A stretch of DNA of 41,204 bases from an uncultured Flavobacteriales bacterium (GCA_903823565.1 CAIJTF010000015.1:1-41204); one strand, 5' to 3'. Positions 20,283-28,759 are shown, counted from the stretch's first letter. The notes: generated by a model from the sequence alone, not told the origin. A program made the numbers and translations.

Positions 20283-21395
20283 ATGAAAACGATTGCCTTT
20301 TGTGTTACTTCTGACCTCTCAACGGATCAGCGCATCTTAAGGCACTGCAAATTGCTTCACGACCAAGGCTTTAGGGTAATCCTGATCGGCAGAAGCAAAG
20401 CAGATAGTCCTCCCCTTCCCGCTGTTCCATACTCGTGTAAGCGATGGAACATGCTTTTTACCAAAGGTCCATTGTTTTATTTCTTCTACAACCTAAGGTT
20501 ATTCTTTTTTTTGCTTTCGGTTAAAACGAACATCATTTGGTCCAACGACCTAGACACCGTTTTTCCCAGCTTTCTCGTGGCTCGTCTTCGAAAAAAAATT
20601 CTTGTTTTTGATGCGCATGAACTTTTTACAGAAGTCCCAGAATTGGCGCATTCCTCTTTTAAAAGAACCATTTGGCTATGGTTTGAAAAACACTGCGCCT
20701 CAAAGGCCGATCACTTTCTTACGGTGAACGATTCCCTCGCCCGTATTTTCGAGAAGCATTACGCGGTTAACCCTGTCGTAATTCGCAATGTACCGGAATA
20801 CCATTCCGTAGTGCCAGCAGACAAAGAACCCTATGTGCAGGATCCGAAAACACTGGTACTCGTAGTTCAAGGGAGCGGTCTTAACCATGGAAGAGGATTA
20901 ATGGAATCCATCCTTGCGATGGAAACGATACCGGAGGCGCTCTTGCTCGTAATTGGTTCAGGAACCGCAATCCCTGAAGCCAAAGACTATGTTCAATCCC
21001 ACCAACTTGAAGCAAAAGTGACATTCATTCCTAGGTTACCCTATCTCGAAATGATTCAAATTACGGCGATGGCAGACGTAGGCTTAGCGTACGACACCCA
21101 CCCCTGTCTCAATTACCACTTAGCGCTTCCCAATAAAATATTTGATTACTTTCAAGCAGGAGTCGCGGTCATCTGTGCTCAACAACCTGAGATCAAACAA
21201 CTGGTTTCTCAATATAGTTGCGGCATCGTTATGGAGGATTGTTCGGTCGAATCCATCCGGACGGCCATAATACGATTTAAGGAGAATCCAGGGTTTTTAA
21301 CGGCATGCAAACAACAAAGCAAAGGAGCCCGCTTGACTGAACACTGGGGAGTTGAACAAACTAAACTGTTGAACCTTATTGAAAAACTACGTTAG
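20283..21395 (+). CDS. Glycosyltransferase, GT4-like (GT-B fold)
   Basis: The 370-residue protein fits the group 1 glycosyltransferases, which move a sugar from a nucleotide-sugar donor to a lipid, glycan or protein acceptor. The N-terminal domain shows FCVTSDLSTDQRILRHCKLL, typical of Bacteroidota GT4 enzymes, then VFDAHELFTEVPEL. The C-terminal domain has VLVVQGSGLNHGRGL and the donor-site segment LALPNKIFDYFQAGVAVI, with a Glu-containing loop (AQQPEIKQLV). There is no signal peptide; a hydrophobic stretch near residues 65-80 may be a membrane-contact helix. The acceptor cannot be told. Its 3' end overlaps the convergent GT2 gene. Confidence 0.82.
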   Translation: MKTIAFCVTSDLSTDQRILRHCKLLHDQGFRVILIGRSKADSPPLPAVPYSCKRWNMLFTKGPLFYFFYNLRLFFFLLSVKTNIIWSNDLDTVFPSFLVARLRKKILVFDAHELFTEVPELAHSSFKRTIWLWFEKHCASKADHFLTVNDSLARIFEKHYAVNPVVIRNVPEYHSVVPADKEPYVQDPKTLVLVVQGSGLNHGRGLMESILAMETIPEALLLVIGSGTAIPEAKDYVQSHQLEAKVTFIPRLPYLEMIQITAMADVGLAYDTHPCLNYHLALPNKIFDYFQAGVAVICAQQPEIKQLVSQYSCGIVMEDCSVESIRTAIIRFKENPGFLTACKQQSKGARLTEHWGVEQTKLLNLIEKLR

Positions 21396-22267
21396 GCCTC
21401 TTTTCGTAGGCGGTGTAAGGTACACAGTTTAAAAAAATCAAACGCGTTTACCATCCCTACTTTTTTGCCCTTTAGCAGTCGATTACGTACCGTTTTATAG
21501 AGTAAATAATTCAAAAATTCAATTAAAAAAAGGAAGTGAAAACGTTGCATGCGATGATAAAACCGGAGCATTCTTATTTGTTGATTAAAGGAATCTGGAT
21601 GGCTCGAAAGCGATTGGGCTTTTAGTAAATTGCGAATACCCGTAACCGTTTTACGCAAAAACTCCTCGTTGGAATCCAAATGTTCGTTCAATACAGGATT
21701 ACCGTATTTTTCAACGGGTATTTTTTTTTGTAGCAATTCAAATCCGAAGAGGGTATCCTCGTGCCCATATCCTTGAAGTGCCTCGTTAAATGAAATTTGG
21801 TTAAAAACAGAGGCTTGAATAGCAACATTATTGGTTTTAAATGACTCCCCCGTTTGTTCTCGCATACGGCTCACGTGCCATCGTAAAAATAAATCCGAAC
21901 TTGGTCTGGTGGTCTGATAGTCGCTGCCACCTACCACAACAGATGCGGACGTGCTGGCCAAGTAATCGCACCAGCGTCTTAAAAATAAGCCGTCATGTAT
22001 GCCAGAATCCCCATCGATGAATAAAATCCAAGCACTTTTAGCTTCCGATGCAATATGATTTCTGGTTTTGCTACGGCCTTGGTTGAGGGTGTGGCGAAGA
22101 ACCCGAACTTTAGGAGCTACGAATCCTTCAGGAAGTATCGAAGCTTCAGAGGCGTCATCCAAAACAATAATTTCCAATACCTCGGGCAAATGGCTTGCTT
22201 GATCCGCGAGGGCTGACAACAATTCCGATACGTTGCTATTGTATGCAGGAATACCAACCGAGAGCAT
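21392..22267 (-). CDS. Glycosyltransferase family 2
   Basis: The 291-residue protein begins MLSVGIPAYNSNVSELLSAL, the GT-A nucleotide-binding strand of GT2 enzymes. It has EIIVLDDASEAS and a DXD-type metal site in LFIDGDSGIHD, and a later GYGHEDTLFGFELL segment matching the catalytic ED motif of GT2 enzymes. No transmembrane helices are evident beyond a mildly hydrophobic C-terminal region. The start overlaps the DUF3467 stop as TAATG, so it is probably translated with that gene. It overlaps the convergent GT4 gene by 4 bases. The acceptor is unknown. Confidence 0.85.
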   Translation of the reverse strand: MLSVGIPAYNSNVSELLSALADQASHLPEVLEIIVLDDASEASILPEGFVAPKVRVLRHTLNQGRSKTRNHIASEAKSAWILFIDGDSGIHDGLFLRRWCDYLASTSASVVVGGSDYQTTRPSSDLFLRWHVSRMREQTGESFKTNNVAIQASVFNQISFNEALQGYGHEDTLFGFELLQKKIPVEKYGNPVLNEHLDSNEEFLRKTVTGIRNLLKAQSLSSHPDSFNQQIRMLRFYHRMQRFHFLFLIEFLNYLLYKTVRNRLLKGKKVGMVNAFDFFKLCTLHRLRKEA

Positions 22268-22572
22268 TATGCCATCGTGTTCGGTGTACCAAAGTGCATA
22301 GGCGGAATGCCGGACTGAGGGTCTTCAATTGGACCAAAATTCTGCTCATACTTTTGTAAATTATCCGCTAAAGCTTGTAAAAAACGCTTGGCATTTTGTG
22401 GCGTCATCAAAATTCGTGAACGAACCTTCCCTTTGGGCATCCCTGGCATTACTTGTATGAAATCACATACCAATTCTGCAGGAGAATGAGTGATTACCGC
22501 GAGGTTAGAATAGACTCCAAGCGCAATTTCCTCACTCAATTCTATGTTCATTTGGTTTTCTTGTTGTTCCAT
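22267..22572 (-). CDS. DUF3467 domain protein
   Basis: The 101-residue protein matches DUF3467, a small conserved family of unknown function: ELSEEIALGVYSNLAVITHS, FIQVMPGMPKGKVRSRILM and TPQNAKRFLQALADNLQKYE are its core. There is no signal peptide or membrane segment, so it is cytoplasmic. It lies between the saccharopine-dehydrogenase-like gene (6 bases away) and GT2 (TAATG overlap). Nothing in the context sets its role. Confidence 0.88.
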   Translation of the reverse strand: MEQQENQMNIELSEEIALGVYSNLAVITHSPAELVCDFIQVMPGMPKGKVRSRILMTPQNAKRFLQALADNLQKYEQNFGPIEDPQSGIPPMHFGTPNTMA

Positions 22573-22578
22573 TTTTTG

Positions 22579-23913
22579 TTAAATTTCTTGTGTTATTTCA
22601 GTAAAGGTAATTCCTAATTCTTCAAGTTCGGTTAAAACAGGCATATATAGCGCTTCCGATATGGGTAGCTTGACCCCTGGATCTTTATAGCCATCCAGCA
22701 TTCGTTTCGCAATAATTCCTATGGGAAGGCCAACCGTATTGGACATGGCGGTGTACGTTCTATCCTCGCCAATGACCACCATGGAAGCACTTGTTTTGAA
22801 CCGTTTATTGCCAATTTCAAACTCAAATTCATGAATCATTACGAGCATATCCTTATCCGTCTCTTTCAAGATCCATGATTTTTGCAATAACGCTTGAAGC
22901 ATGAAGGCCGGACTTGAATCTTCGACACACAACAAGTTGCTTGAATCGAAGAACCCAATTTCCTCAAATAAGGAATAAAGATGTTCACGATCTTTGCGCA
23001 GGAATTTTTTCAACTTAATTTCTACGCTGTCTTTTGGATGGTAGGGTAAAAAGGCATTCAAAAGCTGACGTGGGGTAAGCAAACGGCTGTTTTCCAAGAT
23101 GTAACTATCATCCGTAAGTCCTAATTCAATTAACACATCCCATCCCTGGCAATAGTGTGGTCGCCGCAGGGTACCCCGATAAATGGTATCTACCTCATCG
23201 ATTCCGTATACCTCAAGGTATTTCAAGGAATCGCGATTAGCATACCCATCAAAAGCACCAAAACCATCGATTTCGAAGCGTTCTGTTCGCTTGAACAATT
23301 GAGCGTAAGGGATGTACTTCAGTTCTTTATTTTGACGAAATGCTGCAACACCACCTTGTCCAGCAAGGACAACGTTTCTCGGATTCCAGGTAAATTTATA
23401 GTGCCACGCATTGTCATCGGATTCCGGGGCAATCAATCCCCCACAAAAGGATTTAAAGGATTTCAAAACCCCGACTCTTCTTCGAATTTCATGAATTACC
23501 TTCATCGCGCTCATGTGGTCTATTCCAGGGTCTACCCCCGTTTCGTTCATGATGGTTACCCCGTTGGCCTTGGCTTGTGCATCGAGTTCCCGCATTTCTT
23601 TCGAGACGTAACTTGGTGTAATTAAATTTATTTTGAGTGCAATACAATCTTCCGCTACGGCGACATGGAAGGAGGCGGGCAACATAGAAATAACAAGGTC
23701 CATTCCCTCCATAATTGCTCTACGCTCTTGCTTTTCCGCTGCATTAACTATGCGCAACCTAATTTGAGGATGAGAGCCATAGGTATTGTGTAAAGCCTCC
23801 AAATCACCATTACCAATGGTCAATTCCCACGCTCTTTTTTCAACCAAGGCGATTAAATATCGAAGCAGAGAGGACGCAGAAAGTCCAGCCCCTAATACTA
23901 GAATCCTTTTCAT
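22579..23913 (-). CDS. Saccharopine dehydrogenase family protein
   Basis: The 444-residue protein starts with a Rossmann motif MKRILVLGAGLSASSLLRYL and continues with LVISMLPASFHVAVAEDCI and MNETGVDPGIDHMSAMKVI, which are family hallmarks of saccharopine dehydrogenase/reductase-like enzymes. These form or split saccharopine-type amino-acid adducts using NAD(P). SFCGGLIAPESDDNAWHYKF belongs to the substrate domain. In Bacteroidota a lysine-degradation role is plausible, but no partner lysine-catabolism gene is present. It is 5 bases after the receiver gene and 6 before DUF3467, so it may be cotranscribed with the H-NOX cassette. Confidence 0.85.
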   Translation of the reverse strand: MKRILVLGAGLSASSLLRYLIALVEKRAWELTIGNGDLEALHNTYGSHPQIRLRIVNAAEKQERRAIMEGMDLVISMLPASFHVAVAEDCIALKINLITPSYVSKEMRELDAQAKANGVTIMNETGVDPGIDHMSAMKVIHEIRRRVGVLKSFKSFCGGLIAPESDDNAWHYKFTWNPRNVVLAGQGGVAAFRQNKELKYIPYAQLFKRTERFEIDGFGAFDGYANRDSLKYLEVYGIDEVDTIYRGTLRRPHYCQGWDVLIELGLTDDSYILENSRLLTPRQLLNAFLPYHPKDSVEIKLKKFLRKDREHLYSLFEEIGFFDSSNLLCVEDSSPAFMLQALLQKSWILKETDKDMLVMIHEFEFEIGNKRFKTSASMVVIGEDRTYTAMSNTVGLPIGIIAKRMLDGYKDPGVKLPISEALYMPVLTELEELGITFTEITQEI

Positions 23914-23918
23914 AAAAA

Positions 23919-24326
23919 TTAACGGATCTTTTCTAGAATGGGCTTAACGGCATCAAAAAGAGCTTCTTCGTTCCACGGTTTTTCGATGAATTGCTCCAAT
24001 AAATTATCTTTTCGTAACGAATCTACTGATCCTGGGTTAGCTTGCCCCGACAACATGACACATTTCAAGTCAGGGTATTTTAATTTTATGGATCGTATTA
24101 ATTGCGCACCGGTCATTTGGGGCATTTGATAATCTACTATGATAAATATGATGTCAATACGCTCATCCACCAAACCATCTATGTTCAAAAGGGCCTCGAA
24201 GGGATCCGTAAAATATTCCAATAAAGTGCACTTTTGGTCTACAATTTTACTCAATTGAAACCCCAGCATTTGCAAAATATAGGGATCATCATCCACACAA
24301 ACTACGGCGTATTTTATTTCATCCAT
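23919..24326 (-). CDS. Receiver-only (CheY-like) response regulator
   Basis: The 135-residue protein is a single receiver domain with nothing after it. The acid pocket is D12-D14 (VVCVDDDPYI), the phosphate acceptor is D65 (IIVDYQMPQMTG), the switch residue is S93 (VMLSGQ), and the conserved lysine is K116 (FIEKPWNEEAL). It follows the H-NOX-associated histidine kinase by 12 bases and has its own -7 element in that gap. It is the likely phosphorylation partner of that kinase. With no output domain it must act through protein contact or as a phosphorelay shuttle, target unknown. Confidence 0.92.
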   Translation of the reverse strand: MDEIKYAVVCVDDDPYILQMLGFQLSKIVDQKCTLLEYFTDPFEALLNIDGLVDERIDIIFIIVDYQMPQMTGAQLIRSIKLKYPDLKCVMLSGQANPGSVDSLRKDNLLEQFIEKPWNEEALFDAVKPILEKIR

Positions 24327-24330
24327 GAGA

Positions 24331-24338
24331 CAAAGGTA
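24331..24338 (-). promoter_or_regulatory. -7 promoter element (TACCTTTG) for the response regulator
   Basis: TACCTTTG matches TAnnTTTG, lies immediately after the kinase stop codon and 4 bases before the regulator ATG at 24326. It predicts an internal leaderless transcript for the regulator and following genes, separate from the H-NOX/kinase transcript. Confidence 0.5.
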
Positions 24339-27300
24339 TTACAATAATTCAATCTCTACTTCATTTTTTGGTTCACTAACGTGTTGAATCAGAGGAAAAC
24401 TAAATTCAAAGGTTGTCCAATCGGGATTCGACTCCAAAGAAACTTTTGCTTGATGTTCATCCAAAACGCTTTTAACAATATTGAGCCCTAGACCAGAACC
24501 ATTTTTTTGGGCTTTGGTCGTAAAAAACTTTTCAAAAATTCGAGATCGGATTTCACCTGGAATTTCTGGACCATTGTTCGCGATGGCAATTTTAACCGTA
24601 TTTCCTTTCTTCTGAGAGGTAATTTTGATAATCCCTCGCTCTCGATACTGGTCTATGGATTCAATGGCATTTTTAATAATATTGGACCAAAGTTGAAATA
24701 ATTTGATATCAAACCCTTCAATGTAAATCTCATCTTCCACTTGAAAAATAAGCTCTACGCTTCGCTTTATTTCATAATTGAAAACATTCAACACGGTGCT
24801 GATGTTGCTTCGTAGGTTTACGGGACCCTTCGATTGGTTTCGTTGGTCTTTGATAAACGCCCGTAAATCTTGCACCACTTTTCCAGCTCGCTCCGACGAA
24901 GTAAGAATGGTTGCAATGAAGTTGTGCACGATTTGTAGGCTATACATGAGTTCTAAAAAGTCCAATGGATTGTTGGCGCTAAGCACCTCTTTTACCAACT
25001 CAACCTGAGGGGCTAAAATTCGTGTTTTAACCATCATGTTTACCATTTTAGTCCGGTCAGCATCTGGAATCTGAGGGAATTCTTGGCTTAAAAGCGACTC
25101 CATCTCCTTCATTTCTTTTCGTTGTTGCAGGCCTCCAACAAAAAGTTCTCCCGATTGCGCCAAGGAACGATTTAAGGCAAATTTTATCTGCTCTTCGGTG
25201 CATTTAGCAACAACATTTCCGAATAGATTATCCAAGGTATAGCGGATGCTCTCGGCGCCAATTTTAATCGCACCCAATGGGGTGTTAAGGTCGTGCGCAA
25301 TGCCTGAGGCGATTTCACCGAGGGTAACCAATTTTTCTTGATCGGACATCGATTTTGTAAGCTCTATGTTGCGGTTCGTTTCTTCCATCACCCGGTTCTC
25401 CAAATCGGAATTTATGGCTAAGATTTCCTCTTGAAGTTTTTCTTTCATTTTCTGCTCCTCGAGGGCGGCTATTTTCTGGGAGAGTAAGTTAGAAAGAGTC
25501 AAAAGGACCCGCAGATGCAATTCGGTAAAGAAATCTCTTGTTTCGTGTTCAGAATCAATAACCCCCCACACTTTTTTCCCTACTTTTATTGGAACCGCCA
25601 CCTCCGATAACCTTGCTTGGTCATCTACAAGATACCGTTTGTCTAAGGTAGTGTCCGGAATGAGAATTGCCTCTCCTGTTTTCGCCACTGCACCAACTAT
25701 CCCTTTGCCTACCGGGATGCGCATGGCATCTTTTAATACCCTTCTTTCCTGGGTTTTATTTCCCATGGCTGCCACCTGTACCAATTCCTTTCCTTGAACT
25801 TGGTAAACGACACAATCCTCAAAATCTAGTTGTGAAATAACATTTTCTACGATATCCCAACAGATGGATTCATAATCGGCACCCAACATAAAGGAGTCGG
25901 CAAGGAGATTAACCGTTTTTTCGGCCTGTACCACTTTCTGTAAATCTTCATTCATGGTTTGAATCGTTTGATTCGAAACCTCCAAGGCCTTGGTGTATTT
26001 AATTCGCTGGTCTACATTAACCAACATTCGGGCTAACAACTGCAATAAATCCTTTTCATCCCTGTAGAATTTTCGGAAATCCTTGACCGAATCGAGTCCT
26101 ACAAAACCAAGACACTTTCCTTCTAGCATTAAAGGGAGTGCTATCAAACTTTTAATATCTTGTTCTAATAACAACGATTTAAACATTCCCTCTGGTAATT
26201 CTAGCGTATTTTCCACCTCGATGTTTTCGCCTTTGAAATGGGTTTCTATCCATACCGGGACGTACTCAAATGGGATATCCTGAAGGTTTTCGATTTCGGG
26301 CGAAATTCCATCGGCCACCCACTCGTAGGTGTTCGAGGTTGTCTCCTCCTCGTGGTTATAGTTGAAAAGATAAACCCTATCCACCCCTAGAAAGCTTCCA
26401 ATACGTGCTAGGGTTTGATTAATTACGGTTGATATTTCCCTAGGGTCAATATCAATAAATTCGGTAGCTACCTCCATCAAAACCGACTGAAATTCATTTT
26501 TTAGAGCTAGAATTTTTTGGTTTTGTTTCCGCTCAGAAATGTCTCGAGAAGCAGCAATAACATACCCTTTACCACCAAATTCATGGTAGCTTACGTTTAC
26601 CTCAACATCCATTGTTTTACCCGTTGCTTGGTGAAGGTTGGTCGATTCTGCCGAAAAACCACCGTTCTTTTTAAGAAAATCAATATGCGCTTCCCAAACC
26701 TTGGGGTCTTTGAACTGAACATCAATGTCCGACACTTTAAATTCGTGTAATTTATCCAAGGGTATACCCAACCTTTCTGATGCCCTTTTATTCATAAATA
26801 CAAAGGTTCCTGAATCATCGGCTACTTGAATGGCGTCGCTGGCGGCATTTAAAAACTGTTCTAAGAATATGAGTCGGAAATTGGCTTCGTTAACCTCCTC
26901 CTCCGCAAGTTTACGCTGGGTGATGTCAATACCATAACCCACTACATTTTTTTTGTGGGTAATCGGATTATAAATGGGTCTCATTCGACGCAAAATAACC
27001 TTTCTATTTCCATGAGCGTCAACTAGGTTATCTTCCCATTCAAGCTCGGCATCTTCTTTTATAACTTTGTTGAATTTTTCCCTTCTAAACTCCGCTCCTT
27101 CCGTAGAAATTCCCTTGTAATGGCAATAGTCAAAGTCATCTTTACCAATCATAAAATTTCTAATTTCTGCATTGCTAATTCCTTGGGGATTTACGAAAAG
27201 GTATTTATGATTTTCATCAAATACCGCAATATCGGAAGGCATGCTATCCAATATGTATTCGTAAAAGGCTTTTTGGTCAAGCAATCGTGCATTGAGTATG

Positions 27301-28121
27301 CTTAATTCCGATTCTTTGGCTTTTACTTCCTCCACGAAATGCGTTATGTCCGCCGCATAAATGTTAAAAAAATTACTTTTCGCATTTTTTCGAACATTCA
27401 CCAAATAGGTGTTTCCGTTGCGCGTAAGGTAAAGCGAAGAATTTTCGGTTCCGTTTGAACGTACCTCCTCTAATTTGCTTCTAAACGCTTGATCATCGAT
27501 GGTTGTATCGGAAATTCCAAAATCCGAGATAAACCGAGCCGAAGAAGGATTGGCATACAATAATTCGAAAGACGAACCCAGTCGAATAACTGGATTTGGA
27601 TTCTCATTAGGAAACAAGGCCGTTGAAGAGAGTTCCTCTTTACTTTTTTCTAAGGCCAAGTTTTTAGCCACATATTCTTCGTTAATTTTTTCTAGATCGC
27701 TTAACGCCTTAGAAGATGATTGCAAAAGAAAAAGGTATTCTGCAATATAATTTTGTTGCGAGAAATCTTTTAACGTCAGGTTATAATCGCTGATTTGGAA
27801 CGAGGCATTTACCACGGGGTTGGCATGCAGAATATAACCCCATACCGTTTTTCTCCCGGAAACCTTATACCGTTGATTGGCAAAATTAGACTGAAAAAAC
27901 AGCAGGGAAGTGGCACTTTTTTCTACTTCGTTAAAGCCCGAACCCGGTAACCAAGAAAAAATAAAATCGAAAGGTTTACCGGGTTTTAATTCGGCTGAAC
28001 TTTTCTGGAAAGCTTTCCCCACCTTTATTATGATACCCTTATCGTCGATAAACAGCGTATGCGGATTGGAAAATTCCAAGGCCTCAAATAATAGTTCTAT
28101 GTCAAGCCCCTTGGATTCCAT
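24339..28121 (-). CDS. H-NOX-associated multi-sensor histidine kinase (HNOBA-like, 3 PAS, 2 GAF, HisKA-like, HATPase)
   Basis: Residues 1-140 resemble the HNOBA domain found with H-NOX proteins: NPHTLFIDDKGIIIKVGKAF, LKPGKPFDFIF, then ISDYNLTLKDF and EYLFLLQSSSKALSDL leading into a coiled coil. PAS domains follow at about 170-265, 285-405 and 420-535, then GAF domains at about 545-710 and 735-885. The kinase core has EIASGIAHDLNTPLGAIK with phospho-acceptor H943, the N box NIIKNAIESI (N1151) and the G box GSGLGLNIVKS. About 80 extra residues lie between the two dimerisation helices. No membrane helix is seen, so it is cytoplasmic. The ATG at 28121 overlaps the H-NOX stop as TAATG; a TTG two codons earlier is less likely. 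I infer it is controlled by the H-NOX partner and passes phosphate to the adjacent receiver. Confidence 0.9.
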   Translation of the reverse strand: MESKGLDIELLFEALEFSNPHTLFIDDKGIIIKVGKAFQKSSAELKPGKPFDFIFSWLPGSGFNEVEKSATSLLFFQSNFANQRYKVSGRKTVWGYILHANPVVNASFQISDYNLTLKDFSQQNYIAEYLFLLQSSSKALSDLEKINEEYVAKNLALEKSKEELSSTALFPNENPNPVIRLGSSFELLYANPSSARFISDFGISDTTIDDQAFRSKLEEVRSNGTENSSLYLTRNGNTYLVNVRKNAKSNFFNIYAADITHFVEEVKAKESELSILNARLLDQKAFYEYILDSMPSDIAVFDENHKYLFVNPQGISNAEIRNFMIGKDDFDYCHYKGISTEGAEFRREKFNKVIKEDAELEWEDNLVDAHGNRKVILRRMRPIYNPITHKKNVVGYGIDITQRKLAEEEVNEANFRLIFLEQFLNAASDAIQVADDSGTFVFMNKRASERLGIPLDKLHEFKVSDIDVQFKDPKVWEAHIDFLKKNGGFSAESTNLHQATGKTMDVEVNVSYHEFGGKGYVIAASRDISERKQNQKILALKNEFQSVLMEVATEFIDIDPREISTVINQTLARIGSFLGVDRVYLFNYNHEEETTSNTYEWVADGISPEIENLQDIPFEYVPVWIETHFKGENIEVENTLELPEGMFKSLLLEQDIKSLIALPLMLEGKCLGFVGLDSVKDFRKFYRDEKDLLQLLARMLVNVDQRIKYTKALEVSNQTIQTMNEDLQKVVQAEKTVNLLADSFMLGADYESICWDIVENVISQLDFEDCVVYQVQGKELVQVAAMGNKTQERRVLKDAMRIPVGKGIVGAVAKTGEAILIPDTTLDKRYLVDDQARLSEVAVPIKVGKKVWGVIDSEHETRDFFTELHLRVLLTLSNLLSQKIAALEEQKMKEKLQEEILAINSDLENRVMEETNRNIELTKSMSDQEKLVTLGEIASGIAHDLNTPLGAIKIGAESIRYTLDNLFGNVVAKCTEEQIKFALNRSLAQSGELFVGGLQQRKEMKEMESLLSQEFPQIPDADRTKMVNMMVKTRILAPQVELVKEVLSANNPLDFLELMYSLQIVHNFIATILTSSERAGKVVQDLRAFIKDQRNQSKGPVNLRSNISTVLNVFNYEIKRSVELIFQVEDEIYIEGFDIKLFQLWSNIIKNAIESIDQYRERGIIKITSQKKGNTVKIAIANNGPEIPGEIRSRIFEKFFTTKAQKNGSGLGLNIVKSVLDEHQAKVSLESNPDWTTFEFSFPLIQHVSEPKNEVEIELL

Positions 28122-28663
28122 TACCAAGAAATCAAAAACAAGTGATGGTCTTGCGATTCGCTCTTAGAGGAAAGAAGTTCAATTGTGCACGATAAACCAA
28201 AGCGCTTTCCTAAGCCTCGAATCAGACCAAACAACATGGGGGTAAGACCTTCTCTATGGCTTCGATACAGCAATTCAATGGAATGTTCTGTTTCGTTTTG
28301 CGTGGTAAATTGAGGGGGGGCTAGGTGAGGCATCATGCTGTTCATTCGGTGATGAAGCATGTCCAGGTTCCCAAGAAATTCAACGAACGTATCGCCGCAC
28401 AAATCCATGAGTTGACCATAGCCTTCATCCGCGGTGTAGGTAATCCAATATTCACCAAACAATTCAAGAATGGCATTGGCATCGGCTCCAAGTACGGATG
28501 ATGCATTCCCGACTAATCGGTACGTAAGCGCATCCTCATAGGCATGCAACCCTACGAAATCAGCCTCATGGAAATCAGACCGCCGTGCAATTTCTTTCCA
28601 TGTTTCCTCTCCATGGTTACTAACAATCAGGTCTTTAATGGCTTTGTTAACTAATCCGTACAT
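28121..28663 (-). CDS. H-NOX heme nitric oxide/oxygen-binding sensor
   Basis: The 180-residue protein is a stand-alone H-NOX domain. It starts MYGLVNKAIKDLIVSNHGEE, carries LFGEYWITYTADEGYGQLMD, has the proximal heme ligand in GNLDMLHHR (H104) and the heme-propionate motif YxSxR as Y133-S135-R137 (LYRSHREG). Known H-NOX proteins next to histidine kinases bind NO and control kinase activity. There is no Tyr in residues 138-150, where O2-binding members carry their distal tyrosine, so selectivity for NO over O2 is expected (inference). It is first in its transcription unit, with a promoter at 28682-28711, and its stop overlaps the kinase start. Confidence 0.95.
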   Translation of the reverse strand: MYGLVNKAIKDLIVSNHGEETWKEIARRSDFHEADFVGLHAYEDALTYRLVGNASSVLGADANAILELFGEYWITYTADEGYGQLMDLCGDTFVEFLGNLDMLHHRMNSMMPHLAPPQFTTQNETEHSIELLYRSHREGLTPMLFGLIRGLGKRFGLSCTIELLSSKSESQDHHLFLISW

Positions 28664-28681
28664 GGTTTATTTACTGAATAA

Positions 28682-28711
28682 CAAATATACAGCTTTACCG
28701 AGGAATTACAA
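28682..28711 (-). promoter_or_regulatory. Promoter of the H-NOX/kinase unit
   Basis: On the minus strand TATATTTG (28689-28682) matches TAnnTTTG and TTG (28711-28709) lies 19 bases upstream, an acceptable -33 box. The ATG is 18 bases downstream. The aldo/keto reductase promoter faces the other way within the same 96-base spacer. I saw no obvious palindromic operator for an NO-responsive regulator. Confidence 0.55.
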
Positions 28712-28741
28712 CCTATTGGCCTTGTCTTTCCCCTGTTTGGT

Positions 28742-28749
28742 TATCTTTG
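28742..28749 (+). promoter_or_regulatory. -7 promoter element (TATCTTTG) for the aldo/keto reductase
   Basis: TATCTTTG matches TAnnTTTG and lies 10 bases before the ATG at 28760. A TTG at 28722-28724, 17 bases upstream, may act as the -33 box. Confidence 0.55.
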
Positions 28750-28759
28750 CAAATAAAAT

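Noticed and set aside
23155-23625. 156-codon plus-strand frame inside the saccharopine-dehydrogenase-like gene
   Set aside because: It is an antisense shadow of a conserved enzyme with no family-like sequence.
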